DNA of 64,000 nucleotides, taken from Mycobacterium sp. GA-0227b (GTDB taxonomy: Bacteria; Actinomycetota; Actinomycetes; Mycobacteriales; Mycobacteriaceae). The stretch covers positions 248,001-312,000 of the forward strand of contig NZ_LQIK01000023.1 of assembly GCF_001499855.1 (NCBI RefSeq), written 5' to 3'. Under the pieces are notes generated by a model. That model was not told where the DNA came from and ran no database searches. It saw nothing but the letters and a program-made list of their open reading frames with translations. Position numbers and translations under genes: made by a program. Position 1 is the stretch's first letter, and each line of letters begins with the position of its first letter. This document shows positions 54,134 to 64,000 of the stretch, one piece after another.

Positions 54134-55000
54134 CTAAGCGTCTGGGGTTTTCGGTTCGGTCTGGATTTCGGCCTCGGGCGTGCCGGGCTCGGCACCCGCG
54201 GCGGTGGGCGAGGCGGTCACGGTGCTCGTCGCGGTCGCCAGCAGCTCCTGCTCCCACTCGGCGAGCGGCTCGGCGGCGTCGGCATCGGGCTTGTCGCCGT
54301 CACGGCCCACGCCGGCGCGGGCCTGCAGGCCCTCGGCGACCGCGGCGGCGATCACCTTGGTCAGCAGCGCGGCCGAGCGAATCGCGTCGTCGTTGCCCGG
54401 GATCGGGTAGTCGACGAGATCGGGATCGCAGTTGGTGTCGAGGATCGCGATGACCGGGATGCCCAGCTTGCGGGCCTCGCCGACGGCGATGTGCTCCTTG
54501 TTGGTGTCGACAACCCACACCGCCGAGGGCACCTTGGCCATGTCCCTGATACCACCCAGCGAGCGCTCCAGCTTGTTCTTCTCGCGGGTCAGCATCAAGA
54601 TTTCCTTCTTGGTGCGCCCCTCGAAGCCGCCGGTCTGCTCCATCGTCTCGAGTTCCTTGAGGCGCTGCAGCCGCTTGTGCACGGTCGAGAAGTTGGTGAG
54701 CATGCCGCCCAGCCAGCGCTGGTTCACATACGGCATGCCGACACGGGTGGCCTCTTCGGCGATCGACTCCTGGGCCTGCTTCTTGGTGCCGACGAACATG
54801 ATCGTCCCGCCGTGCGCGACGGTCTCCTTGACGAACTCGTAGGCCTTGTCGATGTAGGTCAGCGTCTGCTGCAGATCGATGATGTAGATGCCGTTGCGGT
54901 CGGTGAAGATGAACCGCTTCATCTTGGGATTCCAGCGACGGGTCTGGTGCCCGAAGTGGGTGCCGCTGTCAAGCAGCTGTTTCATGGTCACAACAGCCAT
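54134..55000 (-). CDS. rpsB: 30S ribosomal protein S2
   Basis: A 288-residue S2 protein: [59 protein letters not shown] and the signature [20 protein letters not shown]. It has a long acidic Ala/Glu/Pro-rich C-terminal tail (about residues 230-288), usual in actinobacteria. The start at 55000 is fixed by the family beginning; the open frame continues far upstream (to 56293) as shadow. Confidence 0.97.
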   Translation of the reverse strand: MAVVTMKQLLDSGTHFGHQTRRWNPKMKRFIFTDRNGIYIIDLQQTLTYIDKAYEFVKETVAHGGTIMFVGTKKQAQESIAEEATRVGMPYVNQRWLGGMLTNFSTVHKRLQRLKELETMEQTGGFEGRTKKEILMLTREKNKLERSLGGIRDMAKVPSAVWVVDTNKEHIAVGEARKLGIPVIAILDTNCDPDLVDYPIPGNDDAIRSAALLTKVIAAAVAEGLQARAGVGRDGDKPDADAAEPLAEWEQELLATATSTVTASPTAAGAEPGTPEAEIQTEPKTPDA

Positions 55001-55282
55001 GAGTCCATGGTCCTTTTCGTCGGTTGATGCCGGCGTCGGGTGACGCCGGGCCCTGGTGACTGCTCGGAAGCCAGAACCCGTCCGGAGACGGGACCGACGG
55101 CATCCGGAATACGACCTAGTGGAACGGGTCGTGGTGCAGACACGCGAAGTCAGCCCGCGCAAGCGAGCTGCGGTTAGCAGTTTACACCGTGCGCAGGTGT
55201 GGTTTTTCCACACTGACCTGGCGATCCACAGATCGGCGCGCGGGGCTGGCGCCGAGCGCTCTCGATGCGCTGAGCTGGGCAG

Positions 55283-55783
55283 ATGCGAACCTCGGTGCTT
55301 TTCCTCGTCGGGTTGGTCCTCGGGCCGGTGTGGGCGGCGCCCGCGACGGCCGCCGGTGATCGGCTCGACTGGCCGCTGCGACCGCGTCCTCAGGTGACGC
55401 GGGCGTTCGATGCGCCGTCGCCGAACTGGACACCCGGTCATCGCGGTGTCGACCTGGCGGCGGCGCCAGGTCAGTCGGTGTACGCGGCGGCGAAGGGGAC
55501 GGTGGTGTTCGCCGGCCAGCTGGCCGGCAGGCCCGTCGTGTCGGTCGCGCACCCCGGCGGCCTGCGGACCAGCTACGAACCGGTCCGCCCGACGGTGCGG
55601 CCGGGGCAGCGGGTCGCGCCCGGAGCGGTCATCGGCGTGCTGCAGGCCGGACACCCCGGCTGCCCGACGCAGGCCTGCCTGCACTGGGGCGCGATGTGGG
55701 GGCGAGCCGCCAACGCCGACTACGTCGATCCGCTGGGCCTGGTCGCCACCACCCCCATCCGCCTGAAACCGACGCACAGCTGA
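55283..55783 (+). CDS. M23-like secreted peptidase-domain protein (Rv2891-like)
   Basis: A 166-residue secreted protein: a signal peptide ending APATAAG, then a LytM/M23 fold with [21 protein letters not shown] (the His...Asp metal site). The second metal motif, usually H-x-H, reads TQACLHWGA: the first His is Cys. So it may bind zinc poorly or through Cys, or be non-catalytic. It occupies the position of Rv2891 beside rpsB and is divergent from it across a 282-base gap. Confidence 0.82.
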   Translation: MRTSVLFLVGLVLGPVWAAPATAAGDRLDWPLRPRPQVTRAFDAPSPNWTPGHRGVDLAAAPGQSVYAAAKGTVVFAGQLAGRPVVSVAHPGGLRTSYEPVRPTVRPGQRVAPGAVIGVLQAGHPGCPTQACLHWGAMWGRAANADYVDPLGLVATTPIRLKPTHS

Positions 55784-55880
55784 TCCGGCGCGAGCGACCG
55801 TGTCAGTACGCGACACGCCGACGAATGCTGTACCGCAGCGGTCGCTCGCAGCTGGTGAGAAGCCGCATACCGTCGAAATC

Positions 55881-56846
55881 ATGACCACCGCAGCCCATCG
55901 ATCCCGTCGCCCGCGATTCGGCTTGAACTGCGGCCGTCCCCGCACCGGCGAGCAGGCCCGCGAATTCGCGCAGTCGGTCGAGGCCGCCGGGTTCGACGTG
56001 CTGACCTTCGCCGACCACCTGGGGCCACTGGCGCCACCGTTCACCAGCGCGACAGCCGCGGCGATCGCCACCGAACGCCTGCACGTCGGAACGCTGGTGC
56101 TCAACAACGACTTCCGGCATCCCGTCGAAACCGCCCGTGAGACGGCGGGTCTGGCACTCGTTTCCGACGGACGGTTCGAGCTCGGCATCGGCGCCGGCCA
56201 CATGAAATCCGAATACGACGCCGCCGGCATCCCGTTCGACGGCGGTGGCGTGCGGGTGTCGCGGTTGGAGGAGGCCGCCGGGCTGATCCGCACATTACTC
56301 GACGGCGAGGCTGTCGACGTCGACGGCAGGCACTACTGTGTGCGCGCCGACGCTGGTCAGCTCCTGCCGCGTCCACCGCAACGCGTGCCAATGCTCGTCG
56401 GCGGCAACGGGACTCGTGTCCTTCAGCTCGCCGGACGCCTCGCCGACATCGTCGGTCTCGCGGGCATCACCCACAATCGCGACGCCACCGAGGTATGGCT
56501 GAGCCACTTCGGCGCCGCGGGCCTCGAGGACCGCATCGCAGTGGTCCGCGAGGCCGCGGGCCAACGATTCGAGGAACTCGAACTCAACGCGCTGATCCAA
56601 GCCGTCGCCGTCACCGACAAACCGCGGCGGGCCGCCGAGGAATTGGCCGGCGCGATCGGCGTTGCCTCGCCGGCCGAACTTCTCGACTCACCGTTCGTCC
56701 TCATCGGCACATACGAGGAGATGGCCGAGCAACTCGTGCAGCGGCAGCAGCAGTTCGGCGTCAGCTACTGGACGGTGTTCGACGAGCTGCCTGGGCGGGC
56801 TTCTGCGATGCCCGACATCGCCGAGGTGATCAAGCTTCTGCGTTGA
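55881..56846 (+). CDS. LLM-class F420-dependent oxidoreductase (Rv2893-like)
   Basis: A 321-residue LLM protein (TIGR03621-like): [51 protein letters not shown] and [18 protein letters not shown]. It corresponds in position to Rv2893, between the rpsB region and xerC. The start at 55881 gives [14 protein letters not shown]. It overlaps the end of the convergent alpha/beta hydrolase gene by 17 bases. Substrate unknown. Confidence 0.88.
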   Translation: MTTAAHRSRRPRFGLNCGRPRTGEQAREFAQSVEAAGFDVLTFADHLGPLAPPFTSATAAAIATERLHVGTLVLNNDFRHPVETARETAGLALVSDGRFELGIGAGHMKSEYDAAGIPFDGGGVRVSRLEEAAGLIRTLLDGEAVDVDGRHYCVRADAGQLLPRPPQRVPMLVGGNGTRVLQLAGRLADIVGLAGITHNRDATEVWLSHFGAAGLEDRIAVVREAAGQRFEELELNALIQAVAVTDKPRRAAEELAGAIGVASPAELLDSPFVLIGTYEEMAEQLVQRQQQFGVSYWTVFDELPGRASAMPDIAEVIKLLR

Positions 56847-57717
56847 GCGTGTCGAGGAACTCGAGCATTTTGGGTACGACTACGTCGGGCCGATCGCGCT
56901 GAACCCAATGTGCGGCACCCTCAACCACTTTGAGACGTGCATCCGGCATGAGATCGGCTGCCGCCCGCGCCGCCGCGACAGGCACACTGGTGTCCTTCTC
57001 GCCGTGGATGATCAGCACAGGGCGCGGGAACGTCGCGAGCCGGGCGCGGTAATCGGTGGTGAGCCGATTCCACCTGACCTGATCGCGCTGCCACTGCCCG
57101 AACGCATCGAATGCGTGGTCCGCTCGTGCCGCCGACAGAATCTCGTCGACCAGTTCGGGCGTTCGTTGAGCGGGGTCGCCGATCAACGCCGGCATTACCC
57201 ACCCCATGGCACGCTCGCTTCGTCCCGACCACCGGCTCACAGCGCGCAGCAGACCGGTGCGCAACATGACCCAGGTCGTCGCCTGTCGGACACCCGACAG
57301 CGGTCCTGAAGACAGCCGGGGCATGAGCCCGTAGCTGCCCAATAGCATTGCCCCCGTGACCTTTTCCGGGCGGTCCAACACGTGCCCGATCGTGATTCCG
57401 GCGCCCAGAGACAAGCCCCCTATCGCGTAGCGGTCCAGCCCGAGCGCGTCGACGAACTCGCCGACATAGGTCACCAACCGATCCTGGGTCGACGGCCATG
57501 GCGCCGGCGGGCTGTCGCCGTAGCCCGGATGATCCGGCGCAAGGACGCGGTAGCCGCTGGCCGCGAGCCGCGGCCCGACACCACTCCAGGAGAGCGACGC
57601 ACTGTCTACTCCCCCGCCGTGCAGCAGCATCACTGTCGGCGCGGCGTCGGCGCCATCCGCTGTCCATTCGAGGTAGGAGATCGTGCCCCACGACAGTCGA
57701 ACCGTTGCCCTTCGCAC
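56830..57717 (-). CDS. Alpha/beta hydrolase
   Basis: A 295-residue alpha/beta hydrolase: oxyanion HGGGVDSAS, nucleophile AIGGLSLGAGITIG, acid LIIHGEKDTSVPV and histidine VVEGAAHWVQRDRP. It starts with GTG (57717). Substrate and pathway unknown. It overlaps the LLM gene end by 17 bases. Confidence 0.85.
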   Translation of the reverse strand: MRRATVRLSWGTISYLEWTADGADAAPTVMLLHGGGVDSASLSWSGVGPRLAASGYRVLAPDHPGYGDSPPAPWPSTQDRLVTYVGEFVDALGLDRYAIGGLSLGAGITIGHVLDRPEKVTGAMLLGSYGLMPRLSSGPLSGVRQATTWVMLRTGLLRAVSRWSGRSERAMGWVMPALIGDPAQRTPELVDEILSAARADHAFDAFGQWQRDQVRWNRLTTDYRARLATFPRPVLIIHGEKDTSVPVAAARAAADLMPDARLKVVEGAAHWVQRDRPDVVVPKMLEFLDTLNAEA

Positions 57718-57785
57718 GTAGCCTCCTTGGTGATTTCGGTGCCCGCCGTTGCGCCCGGCGCGACCAATTACACCGAAATCACCGA

Positions 57786-58688
57786 TTACGCCCGCGGGTG
57801 GGCCTGGTCGTGCACGGCGCGCAGCCGTGCGACCGTGACATGCGTGTAGAGCTGCGTGGTGGCCAGTGTCGAATGGCCGAGCAGTTCCTGCACCACGCGC
57901 AGGTCGGCCCCGCCCTCGAGCAGATGCGTCGCGGCGCTGTGCCGCAGCCCGTGCGGCCCGATGTCCGGCGCGCCGTCGACCGCGCCGATGGTCTGATGCA
58001 CGACGGTGCGCGCCTGCCGCGGGTCGAGCCGACGCCCGCGCGCACCCAACAGCAAGGCCGGTCCCGAATCCGCCGTCGCGAGCTGGGGCCTACCGTCGTC
58101 GAGCCAAGCCGTCAGCGCCGCCTGCGCGGGCACACCGAACGGCACGGTGCGCTGCTTGTCGCCCTTGCCCAGCACCCGCAGCAGGCGTCGCGGCATGTCG
58201 ACGTCATCGACATCCAACCCGCACAGCTCGCTGACGCGAATTCCGGTGGCGTACAACAACTCCACGATCAACTGATCGCGAATCGCCAACGGATCACCCT
58301 GCTGCGCACCGGATTTCGCAGCAGCCATCGCGTCGAGGGCCTGGTCCTGACGCAGTACCGCGGGCAACCTCCGACGAGCCTTGGGTACCTGCAGCCGAGT
58401 CGCCGGATCGCTCGTCATCAACCCACGCCGGACCGCCCACGCGGTGAACGTTTTTACCGCCGACGTGCGCCGCGCCAGCGTCGTGCGCGCTGCGCCCGCG
58501 GCCGCCTGCGCGGCCAGCCAGGACCGCAGCACCGGCAAATTCAAACCCGCCGGGCCGGCCTCTCCCCCGCGGTCGGCGACGAACTCGAACAGCGACCGCA
58601 GGTCCCCGAGATAGGCGCGCCGGGTGTGCTCGGAGCGGCCTCGCTCCAGCGCGAGGTACTCGTCGAACTCCTCGAGGACGGCATCCAC
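57786..58688 (-). CDS. xerC: Tyrosine recombinase XerC
   Basis: A 300-residue site-specific recombinase that, with XerD, resolves chromosome dimers at dif. The catalytic residues are Arg in [11 protein letters not shown], His-x-x-Arg in [12 protein letters not shown], His in [11 protein letters not shown] and Tyr in [10 protein letters not shown]. The GTG at 58688, preceded by GAGG, gives the usual [12 protein letters not shown] beginning. The lactate-oxidase-type gene starts far upstream on the strand and ends 32 bases before it. Confidence 0.95.
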   Translation of the reverse strand: MDAVLEEFDEYLALERGRSEHTRRAYLGDLRSLFEFVADRGGEAGPAGLNLPVLRSWLAAQAAAGAARTTLARRTSAVKTFTAWAVRRGLMTSDPATRLQVPKARRRLPAVLRQDQALDAMAAAKSGAQQGDPLAIRDQLIVELLYATGIRVSELCGLDVDDVDMPRRLLRVLGKGDKQRTVPFGVPAQAALTAWLDDGRPQLATADSGPALLLGARGRRLDPRQARTVVHQTIGAVDGAPDIGPHGLRHSAATHLLEGGADLRVVQELLGHSTLATTQLYTHVTVARLRAVHDQAHPRA

Positions 58689-58720
58689 GTCCTCACCGTC
58701 GCAGAAGCCGACCGCAACGC

Positions 58721-59881
58721 TCAGGTGACGCGCCGCAGTGTGTCGGGAGTGAGATCGGCCAGCGTGGGATAACCGTCGACGGCCATGGTCAGATCGGCCT
58801 CGGCGAGCAAGGAGCGCAGCACATGCACGACGCCGTCCACCCCGCCGAGTGCGAGCCCGTACGCATACGGCCGTCCGATCCCGACCGCGGTGGCGCCCAG
58901 CGCGAGCGCCTTGACGATGTCGGCGCCGCTGCGGATACCCGAGTCGAACAGCACAGGCAGCCCGTCGACCGCCTCCACCACGCCCGGCAGGCAGTCGATG
59001 GCCGCCAACCCGCCGTTGGCCTGCCGGCCACCGTGGTTGGAGCAGTAGATCGCATCGACGCCGCCGTCTTTGGCGCGCCGCGCGTCGTCGGGATGGCAGA
59101 TCCCCTTGACGATAAGCGGCAGGTCGGTCAGCGAGCGCAGCCACGGCAGGTCGTCCCACGTCAACGGATTCCCGAAGAGCCCGACCCAATGCAACACCGT
59201 GGCTTGCGGGTTCTCCTCCGGTGGCTGCTGAAGGCCGGCGCGGAAGACCGGGTCGCTGGTGTAGTTCGCCAGACAGCGGCCGCGCAGCTGCGGGAAGTTC
59301 GACGTGGACAGGTCACGCGGTCGCCAGCCCGGCACCCAGGTGTCGAGGGTGACGATGATCCCCTTGTATCCGGCGGCCTCGGCGCGGTGGACGAGGCTGG
59401 CGGCCAACTCGCGGTCAGTGGGCGTGTACAGCTGGAAAAAGCCTGGGGTGTCACCGAATTCGGCAGCGACGTCTTCGAGCGGGTCCTCGGTGAGCGTCGA
59501 GACGACCATCGGCACGCCGGTGCACGCCGCGGCGCGGGCCGTGGCGAGGTCACCGTGGCCGTCCTGCGCGCAGATGCCGATCACCCCGACCGGCGCCATG
59601 AACACCGGCGACGGCAACGTCATGCCGAACAGGTTGATCGAGAGGTCGCGTTCGCGGGTCGCGCGGAACATCCGGGGCATCAGACCCCAGTTGTCGAACG
59701 CGGTGCGGTTGAGCCGCTGTGTGCGCTCGTCGCCCGCACCGCCCGCGACGTAGGAATACACCGACGGCGGCATGGCCGACTCCGCCTTGGCCTCCCACTC
59801 CGCGAAAGTCATCGGCAGCTTCGGCACGATGCCGGACAGGCCCTGCAGGTAGATCTCGAACTGGTAGTTACCGAACGTCAT
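58721..59881 (-). CDS. Lactate 2-monooxygenase-type FMN oxidase
   Basis: A 386-residue FMN-dependent alpha-hydroxy acid oxidase: [40 protein letters not shown], the catalytic His in [13 protein letters not shown], and [20 protein letters not shown]. The similarity to M. smegmatis lactate 2-monooxygenase is strong as I recall that enzyme (decarboxylates L-lactate to acetate). Substrate not proven. It lies between xerC and the siderophore-interacting protein. Confidence 0.88.
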   Translation of the reverse strand: MTFGNYQFEIYLQGLSGIVPKLPMTFAEWEAKAESAMPPSVYSYVAGGAGDERTQRLNRTAFDNWGLMPRMFRATRERDLSINLFGMTLPSPVFMAPVGVIGICAQDGHGDLATARAAACTGVPMVVSTLTEDPLEDVAAEFGDTPGFFQLYTPTDRELAASLVHRAEAAGYKGIIVTLDTWVPGWRPRDLSTSNFPQLRGRCLANYTSDPVFRAGLQQPPEENPQATVLHWVGLFGNPLTWDDLPWLRSLTDLPLIVKGICHPDDARRAKDGGVDAIYCSNHGGRQANGGLAAIDCLPGVVEAVDGLPVLFDSGIRSGADIVKALALGATAVGIGRPYAYGLALGGVDGVVHVLRSLLAEADLTMAVDGYPTLADLTPDTLRRVT

Positions 59882-59905
59882 GCGGTCAGCGTGCCAGGCG
59901 GGGTC

Positions 59906-60787
59906 TCACGCGTTGGCCCGTTCCTCAGCCTTGGCCAGTTCGGCCTTCCACTGGCGGAAGGTCTCCTCCGTGCGGCCACGGCGCCAGTACCCCGAGATGG
60001 ACGACGCCCACTTGGCCGGCACACCCCGTTCCTTGCGGATGTAGGGCCGCAGATTGTGCATGACCGTCTGCGCCTCGCCGTGGATGAAGACCTGCACCTG
60101 ACCCGGCAGCCACGGCGTCTCCTTGACCGCGGCGATGAGCGGGGCGTGGTCACCGGCCTGATCCTCCGGCACCAGGTCGGCACGGCCCCCGCGGTAGATC
60201 CAGCGCACCTCTACGCCGTCGGGTTTCTTCAGCGGTACCTCGTCGTCGGGTCCCGCGACTTCGATGAAGACGCGGCCAATTGCATTGTCCGGCAACGCTT
60301 CCAGGGCTGCGCTGATCGCCGGCACGGCTGCCTCGTCGCCGGCCAGCAGGTGCCAGTCCGCGGCGGGGTCGGGTGCATACGCTCCGCTGGGCCCCATCAG
60401 GTATGCGGGTTGCCCGGGCACCGCCGAGGCCGCCCACGGTCCTGCGACGCCATGCTCTCCGTGCACCACGAAGTCGATGGAGATCTCGCGGCGCTCGGAG
60501 TCGACCTGACGCACGGTATAGGTGCGCACCGTCGGCCGCTGCTCGGGCGGCAGCGACGAGAAGCTGTCCATGGTCAGCGGCTGCGGCAGGCTCGCGACGT
60601 CGATGTCGGAGTTCACGATCACGATCTTGACGTAGGCGTCGGTGAACTCGTTCGGGGTGAACGTGTCGAATCCCCGGCCACCCAGCACCACCCGGATGAG
60701 ATGCGGTGTCAACTGCTCGGTACGCACCACCTCGAAGGTGTGTATCGGACGCCCTGCCACGTAATCCTCCAAACCTCGACCGGTCAT
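59906..60787 (-). CDS. viuB: Siderophore-interacting protein (ViuB-like FAD oxidoreductase)
   Basis: A 293-residue ferric-siderophore reductase of the ferredoxin-NADP reductase fold: VRTYTVRQVDSERREISIDF (FAD site), VVHGEHGVAGPWAASA, and WHLLAGDEAAVPAISAAL (NAD site). It releases iron from imported siderophores. The start at 60787 is the first ATG after a TTG at 60790. It matches the Rv2895c position. No convincing IdeR box was seen upstream. Confidence 0.9.
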   Translation of the reverse strand: MTGRGLEDYVAGRPIHTFEVVRTEQLTPHLIRVVLGGRGFDTFTPNEFTDAYVKIVIVNSDIDVASLPQPLTMDSFSSLPPEQRPTVRTYTVRQVDSERREISIDFVVHGEHGVAGPWAASAVPGQPAYLMGPSGAYAPDPAADWHLLAGDEAAVPAISAALEALPDNAIGRVFIEVAGPDDEVPLKKPDGVEVRWIYRGGRADLVPEDQAGDHAPLIAAVKETPWLPGQVQVFIHGEAQTVMHNLRPYIRKERGVPAKWASSISGYWRRGRTEETFRQWKAELAKAEERANA

Positions 60788-60879
60788 CAATTAGCCGGTC
60801 TTATCGACTATACGAGCGGGTTTCGCACGTCGGGGCGCTACCTCGCGCCGCTCCCTGTGCACTTCGGCTCCTGTGTACT

Positions 60880-62001
60880 TCATTGTGACGCCAGCTTCCA
60901 CCGCCCGTCTCCGCACACCACGAGGCCGGAAAGCTCGAGATTCGCCAGCGGACCCAGCACCTGACGAGCCGGCAGCCCGGAGGTCACCGCGATCTCGTCG
61001 GCTGTAAGACCCCCACGGCGCGGCAGCGCGTCGTAGACCCGTTTGTCGGTTTCGGTCAGCTCGTCCAGCGGTGAGACGGCACGCTGCTCGTCCGGCGCCA
61101 GTTCCCCGATGCTTCCGACCAGTTCGACGACGTCTTCTGCGCGCGTCACGATGTGCGCAGCGTTCCGCAGCAGAGCATGGCATCCGACCGATGCCGCCGA
61201 CGTGACCGGCCCGGGCACCGCGCATACCGCACGTCCCAACGAACGCGCCCAGGCCGCCGTGTTCGCCGCACCGCTGCGGGCCCCGGCCTCCACGACCACT
61301 GTGGCCCCCGCCAGCGCAGCGACCAATCGGTTGCGGGTCAGGAAGCGGTGGCGCGCGGGCCGTACGCCGGGCGGATATTCGCTGAGCAACAAGCCGTGTT
61401 CGGCGATCCGCCGCAACAGCGCCGCATGCCCCGCGGGGTACGGAACGTCGATACCTCCGGCCAGCACCGCAACGGTCAATCCGTCGGCGGCCAGGGCGGA
61501 GCGGTGGGCTGCGCCGTCGATGCCGAATGCACCACCGGATACCACCGCGACGTCGCGCTCCGCGAGCCCCGTGGCGAAGTCGGCCGCGACGAATTCGCCG
61601 TACGCGGTGGCCGCCCGGGTACCGACGACCGCCGCCGCCCGCCAGGCGACCTCGTCGAGGGCCGCCGGCCCGATGGCCCACAACGCCATCGGCGGGTGTG
61701 CCTGCGATCGCCGGTCGCCAACCCCAGCGAACCCGGTGAACGCCAGCAGCGGCCACTCGTCGTCGTCGGCGGTGAGCAGCCGCCCGCCGAGTCGCGCCAG
61801 CACGGCGAGATCCTCTGCGGCGCAGTCGATGTCACGACGAGCCTCGGCGTAGCGGTTGATCTCGTCGCCCGCCCGGCCGCGCCGCACGCGCTCCGCAGCC
61901 TCGACCGCGCCCACTCGCTGCACGAGGGCCGCCAGTGCGGGACATGGCGGTTCGGCCACCCGCGAGAGGTACGCCCAGGCTCTGGCGAGTTCATCGGTCA
62001 T
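60880..62001 (-). CDS. dprA: DNA processing protein DprA
   Basis: A 373-residue single-stranded-DNA-binding Rossmann protein that loads RecA in transformation-like uptake: AVVGTRAATAYGEF, VVSGGAFGIDGAAHRSAL, LAGGIDVPYPAGHAALL and VEAGARSGAANTAAW. A C-terminal winged-helix part follows (GGLTADEIAVTSGLPARQVL). The start at 62001 overlaps the comM stop (ATGA). It is co-transcribed with comM and yraN. Confidence 0.94.
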   Translation of the reverse strand: MTDELARAWAYLSRVAEPPCPALAALVQRVGAVEAAERVRRGRAGDEINRYAEARRDIDCAAEDLAVLARLGGRLLTADDDEWPLLAFTGFAGVGDRRSQAHPPMALWAIGPAALDEVAWRAAAVVGTRAATAYGEFVAADFATGLAERDVAVVSGGAFGIDGAAHRSALAADGLTVAVLAGGIDVPYPAGHAALLRRIAEHGLLLSEYPPGVRPARHRFLTRNRLVAALAGATVVVEAGARSGAANTAAWARSLGRAVCAVPGPVTSAASVGCHALLRNAAHIVTRAEDVVELVGSIGELAPDEQRAVSPLDELTETDKRVYDALPRRGGLTADEIAVTSGLPARQVLGPLANLELSGLVVCGDGRWKLASQ

Positions 62002-63512
62002 CGCGCACCTCCGGCGGGTCGGAAACTCAACGCGGTGGTGACGTCGTCCACCGTCGGCGACGTCCGGCCGGCGAGGTCGGCGAGCGTCCATGCGACGCGC
62101 AGCGTGCGGTCCATTCCGCGGACGCTGAGCGTGCCACGGTTGAGCGCCACCTCGAACGGTTTCATCACGGTCGGGGACAGCCGGAACTTGCGGCGCAGCA
62201 GGGAACCGCTGACTTCGACGTTGGTTCCGATGCCGTAGGGCCGCCACCGCTCGGCGGCGGCCGCTCGCGCTGTGGCCACCCGCTCGCGCACCACCTCGGT
62301 GGACTCGCCGTCCTTGGCCACGATCGCTCCCGCCCGCAATGAGTTCATGCGAACGTGCAGGTCCACGCGGTCGAGCAGCGGGCCGGAGAGCTTACCGAGG
62401 TAGCGGCGCTTCTCATGGCCGGTGCACACGCAGTCCCGAGGGTCGGGACGCGCGCATGGGCACGGGTTCGCGGCCAGCACCAGTTGAAACCGCGCCGGGT
62501 AGCGAGCGACACCGTCGCGGCGGGCGAGGCGAATCTCGCCGTCTTCCAACGGAGTCCGAAGCGCCTCGAGCACATTGCAGCCGATCTCGGCGCATTCATC
62601 GAGGAACAACACCCCGCGGTGCGCGCGGCTGACCGCGCCGGGCCGTGCCATCCCCGTACCGCCGCCGACCATCGCCGCCACGCTCGACGTGTGATGCGGC
62701 GCGACGAAGGGCGGCCGGGTGATCAACGGGGTCTTCTCCAACAGCATGCCGGCCACCGAGTGGATCGCCGTGACTTCCAGCGCCTCACTCTCCGCCAGCG
62801 GCGGCAGCAAACCCGGAAGACGTTGCGCCAGCATCGTTTTGCCCACCCCCGGCGGCCCGGTCAACATGAGGTGATGACCACCGGCCGCGGCGACCTCGAC
62901 GGCGTATCGCGCCTGGGTCTGTCCGACCACATCGGCGAGATCGGATGTGCGTTCGGGTTGCGACGACGGCGATGCGATGCGGGATTCGAGTCGCCCCTTG
63001 CCCTTGATCCACGACTTCAGCTGACCCAGGTTGCGCACTCCCCACACTTCGATTTCGTCGACCAGGCTGGCTTCGGCGAGGTTCTCGGCGGGGACGACGG
63101 CCGCGGGCCAGCCCTCCCGCTTGGCGGCCAGCACCGCCGGCAGGATGCCCTTGACGGGCCGGACCCGTCCGTCGAGGGCCAACTCGCCGAGCAGTACGGT
63201 CTTCTCGAGCCGTGTCCACCGCTCCTTCACCTGCGCCGACAACACCGACAACGCCAGCGCCAGGTCGTAAACCGACCCGACTTTGGGCAGCGTCGCCGGC
63301 GAGAGCGCCAGCGTCAACCGAGACTGCGGCCAGTCATCACTGCCGCAGTTGGTGATCGCGGCGCGGACCCGGTTGCGCGACTCCTGAAGGGCCGCGTCCG
63401 GCAGGCCAACCAGGTGCACACCCGGCAAACCGGACGCGATGTCGGCTTCGATCTCGACGATCTGACCGTCGAGCGCGGACACCGCGACCGAGTACGCGCG
63501 CCCTAACGCCAT
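61998..63512 (-). CDS. comM: ComM/YifB-type magnesium-chelatase-like AAA ATPase
   Basis: A 504-residue hexameric AAA+ helicase-like protein of the ComM/YifB family, needed for branch migration in natural transformation where studied. It has an N-terminal Lon-like domain (residues about 1-170), Walker A GPPGVGKTMLAQRLPGLLPP, Walker B VLFLDECAEIG and a C-terminal domain CPCARPDPRDCVCTGHEKRRY with the Cys motif. It starts at 63512 directly after yraN and overlaps dprA. Confidence 0.95.
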   Translation of the reverse strand: MALGRAYSVAVSALDGQIVEIEADIASGLPGVHLVGLPDAALQESRNRVRAAITNCGSDDWPQSRLTLALSPATLPKVGSVYDLALALSVLSAQVKERWTRLEKTVLLGELALDGRVRPVKGILPAVLAAKREGWPAAVVPAENLAEASLVDEIEVWGVRNLGQLKSWIKGKGRLESRIASPSSQPERTSDLADVVGQTQARYAVEVAAAGGHHLMLTGPPGVGKTMLAQRLPGLLPPLAESEALEVTAIHSVAGMLLEKTPLITRPPFVAPHHTSSVAAMVGGGTGMARPGAVSRAHRGVLFLDECAEIGCNVLEALRTPLEDGEIRLARRDGVARYPARFQLVLAANPCPCARPDPRDCVCTGHEKRRYLGKLSGPLLDRVDLHVRMNSLRAGAIVAKDGESTEVVRERVATARAAAAERWRPYGIGTNVEVSGSLLRRKFRLSPTVMKPFEVALNRGTLSVRGMDRTLRVAWTLADLAGRTSPTVDDVTTALSFRPAGGAR

Positions 63513-63881
63513 CTACCCCACCCCCTGGAGATGGGTGATCTCCGGCGTGCGGCGCCGGCCGATCCGCACCCCGACGACGTCGATGCGCACCTGCGACCAG
63601 CGGGTGTCCTGGGCCGCCAGCCACAACCCGGCGAGCCGGCGCAGCCGGCGCACTTTCTGCGGGGTGACGGCTTGTGCGATGCCGCCGAACTGATCGCTCG
63701 TGCGAGTCTTCACCTCGACGAACACCACGATGCGGGCCGTGTCGTCGACGGCGATGACATCCAGCTCGCCGTACCGGCACCGCCAGTTGCGGCCCAGCAC
63801 CCGCAGCCCCAGCGAGCGCAGGTGATCGACCGCGAGTTGCTCTCCGAGCGCGCCGATCTCGGCGCGGGTCAATGAAGTCAT
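63513..63881 (-). CDS. yraN: YraN/UPF0102 nuclease-like protein
   Basis: A 122-residue small protein of the UPF0102 family with an endonuclease-like fold: GEQLAVDHLRSLGLRVLGRNWR, the catalytic-type residues in GELDVIAVDD and VFVEVKTRTSDQFGG. It begins the yraN-comM-dprA-type cluster. The precise activity is not known. The last 119 bases of the window after it (63882-64000) hold no gene that I can support. Confidence 0.9.
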   Translation of the reverse strand: MTSLTRAEIGALGEQLAVDHLRSLGLRVLGRNWRCRYGELDVIAVDDTARIVVFVEVKTRTSDQFGGIAQAVTPQKVRRLRRLAGLWLAAQDTRWSQVRIDVVGVRIGRRRTPEITHLQGVG

Positions 63882-64000
63882 GCCGTCACCGTCGAGCAGG
63901 CGACCGACACCTCGACGGCGATCGGGCGCCGTTGCACCCAGTAATCCCCAACCAGCGATTCATCCACAGATCACGTCGGCGTTGTTTCGCCGGCGTCAAA

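Noticed and set aside
55001..56293. Upstream extension of the rpsB frame
   Set aside because: S2 begins at 55000; the extra part is antisense shadow over the M23-like and LLM genes.
60788..60830. IdeR iron box upstream of viuB
   Set aside because: The sequence does not give a 19-base match to the known IdeR consensus that I could support.

Overview
The window comes from a high-GC actinobacterium and reads as a fast-growing mycobacterium (Mycolicibacterium type). The backbone follows, from memory, the Mycobacterium tuberculosis order Rv2861c to Rv2898c: mapB, a penicillin-binding lipoprotein, a DUF4081/GNAT protein, ispG-rip1-dxr, an Mpt83-like lipoprotein, a DUF2631 membrane protein, rlmN-cdsA-frr-pyrH, amiC, tsf-rpsB, an M23-like protein, an LLM oxidoreductase, xerC, viuB, dprA, comM and yraN. 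No rRNA, tRNA, CRISPR array or insertion sequence was seen, and no stretch longer than 300 bases lacks a gene.

Layout. 1-2.9 kb: a cut amidotransferase plus the synthetase for the osmoprotectant N-acetylglutaminylglutamine amide. 2.9-16 kb: a hydrolase-like protein, lipoproteins, cobyric acid synthase, methionine aminopeptidase, a PBP, two acetyltransferases, the ispG-rip1-dxr cluster and an Mpt83-like protein behind a SigK-type promoter. 16-19.5 kb: an F420-type oxidoreductase, photolyase, a mycofactocin-type SDR and the DUF2631 protein. 20.1-45.8 kb: a catabolic island. 45.8-64 kb: translation, phospholipid, recombination and DNA-uptake genes, again in conserved order.

The island is the notable part. 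At least eight intergenic sites share one 26-bp element, TGACACT-N12-TGTAAAG, always with exactly 12 bases between the halves. They sit next to nearly every transcription unit from 19.5 to 45.8 kb: a seven-gene operon (NIPSNAP/EthD-like protein, P450, zinc dehydrogenase, HpaI-type aldolase, SDR, Baeyer-Villiger-type monooxygenase, HSL esterase), an SMP-30 lactonase plus thioesterase, a second P450 plus ferredoxin, an acyl-CoA dehydrogenase, a CoA-transferase, three APH-like kinases, an aldehyde dehydrogenase and small accessory proteins. Two near-twin TetR regulators with almost identical recognition helices are each next to an APH-like kinase. I infer one regulon for degrading a hydrophobic, probably cyclic, compound: hydroxylation, oxidation to a ketone, Baeyer-Villiger ring expansion to a lactone, lactone hydrolysis, CoA activation, then removal of the hydroxyl by kinase plus acyl-CoA dehydrogenase chemistry. 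The substrate is unknown.

For several site-linked genes the start codon lies 6-8 bases after the TAAAGC/TAAACT part of the element, which fits leaderless transcription.
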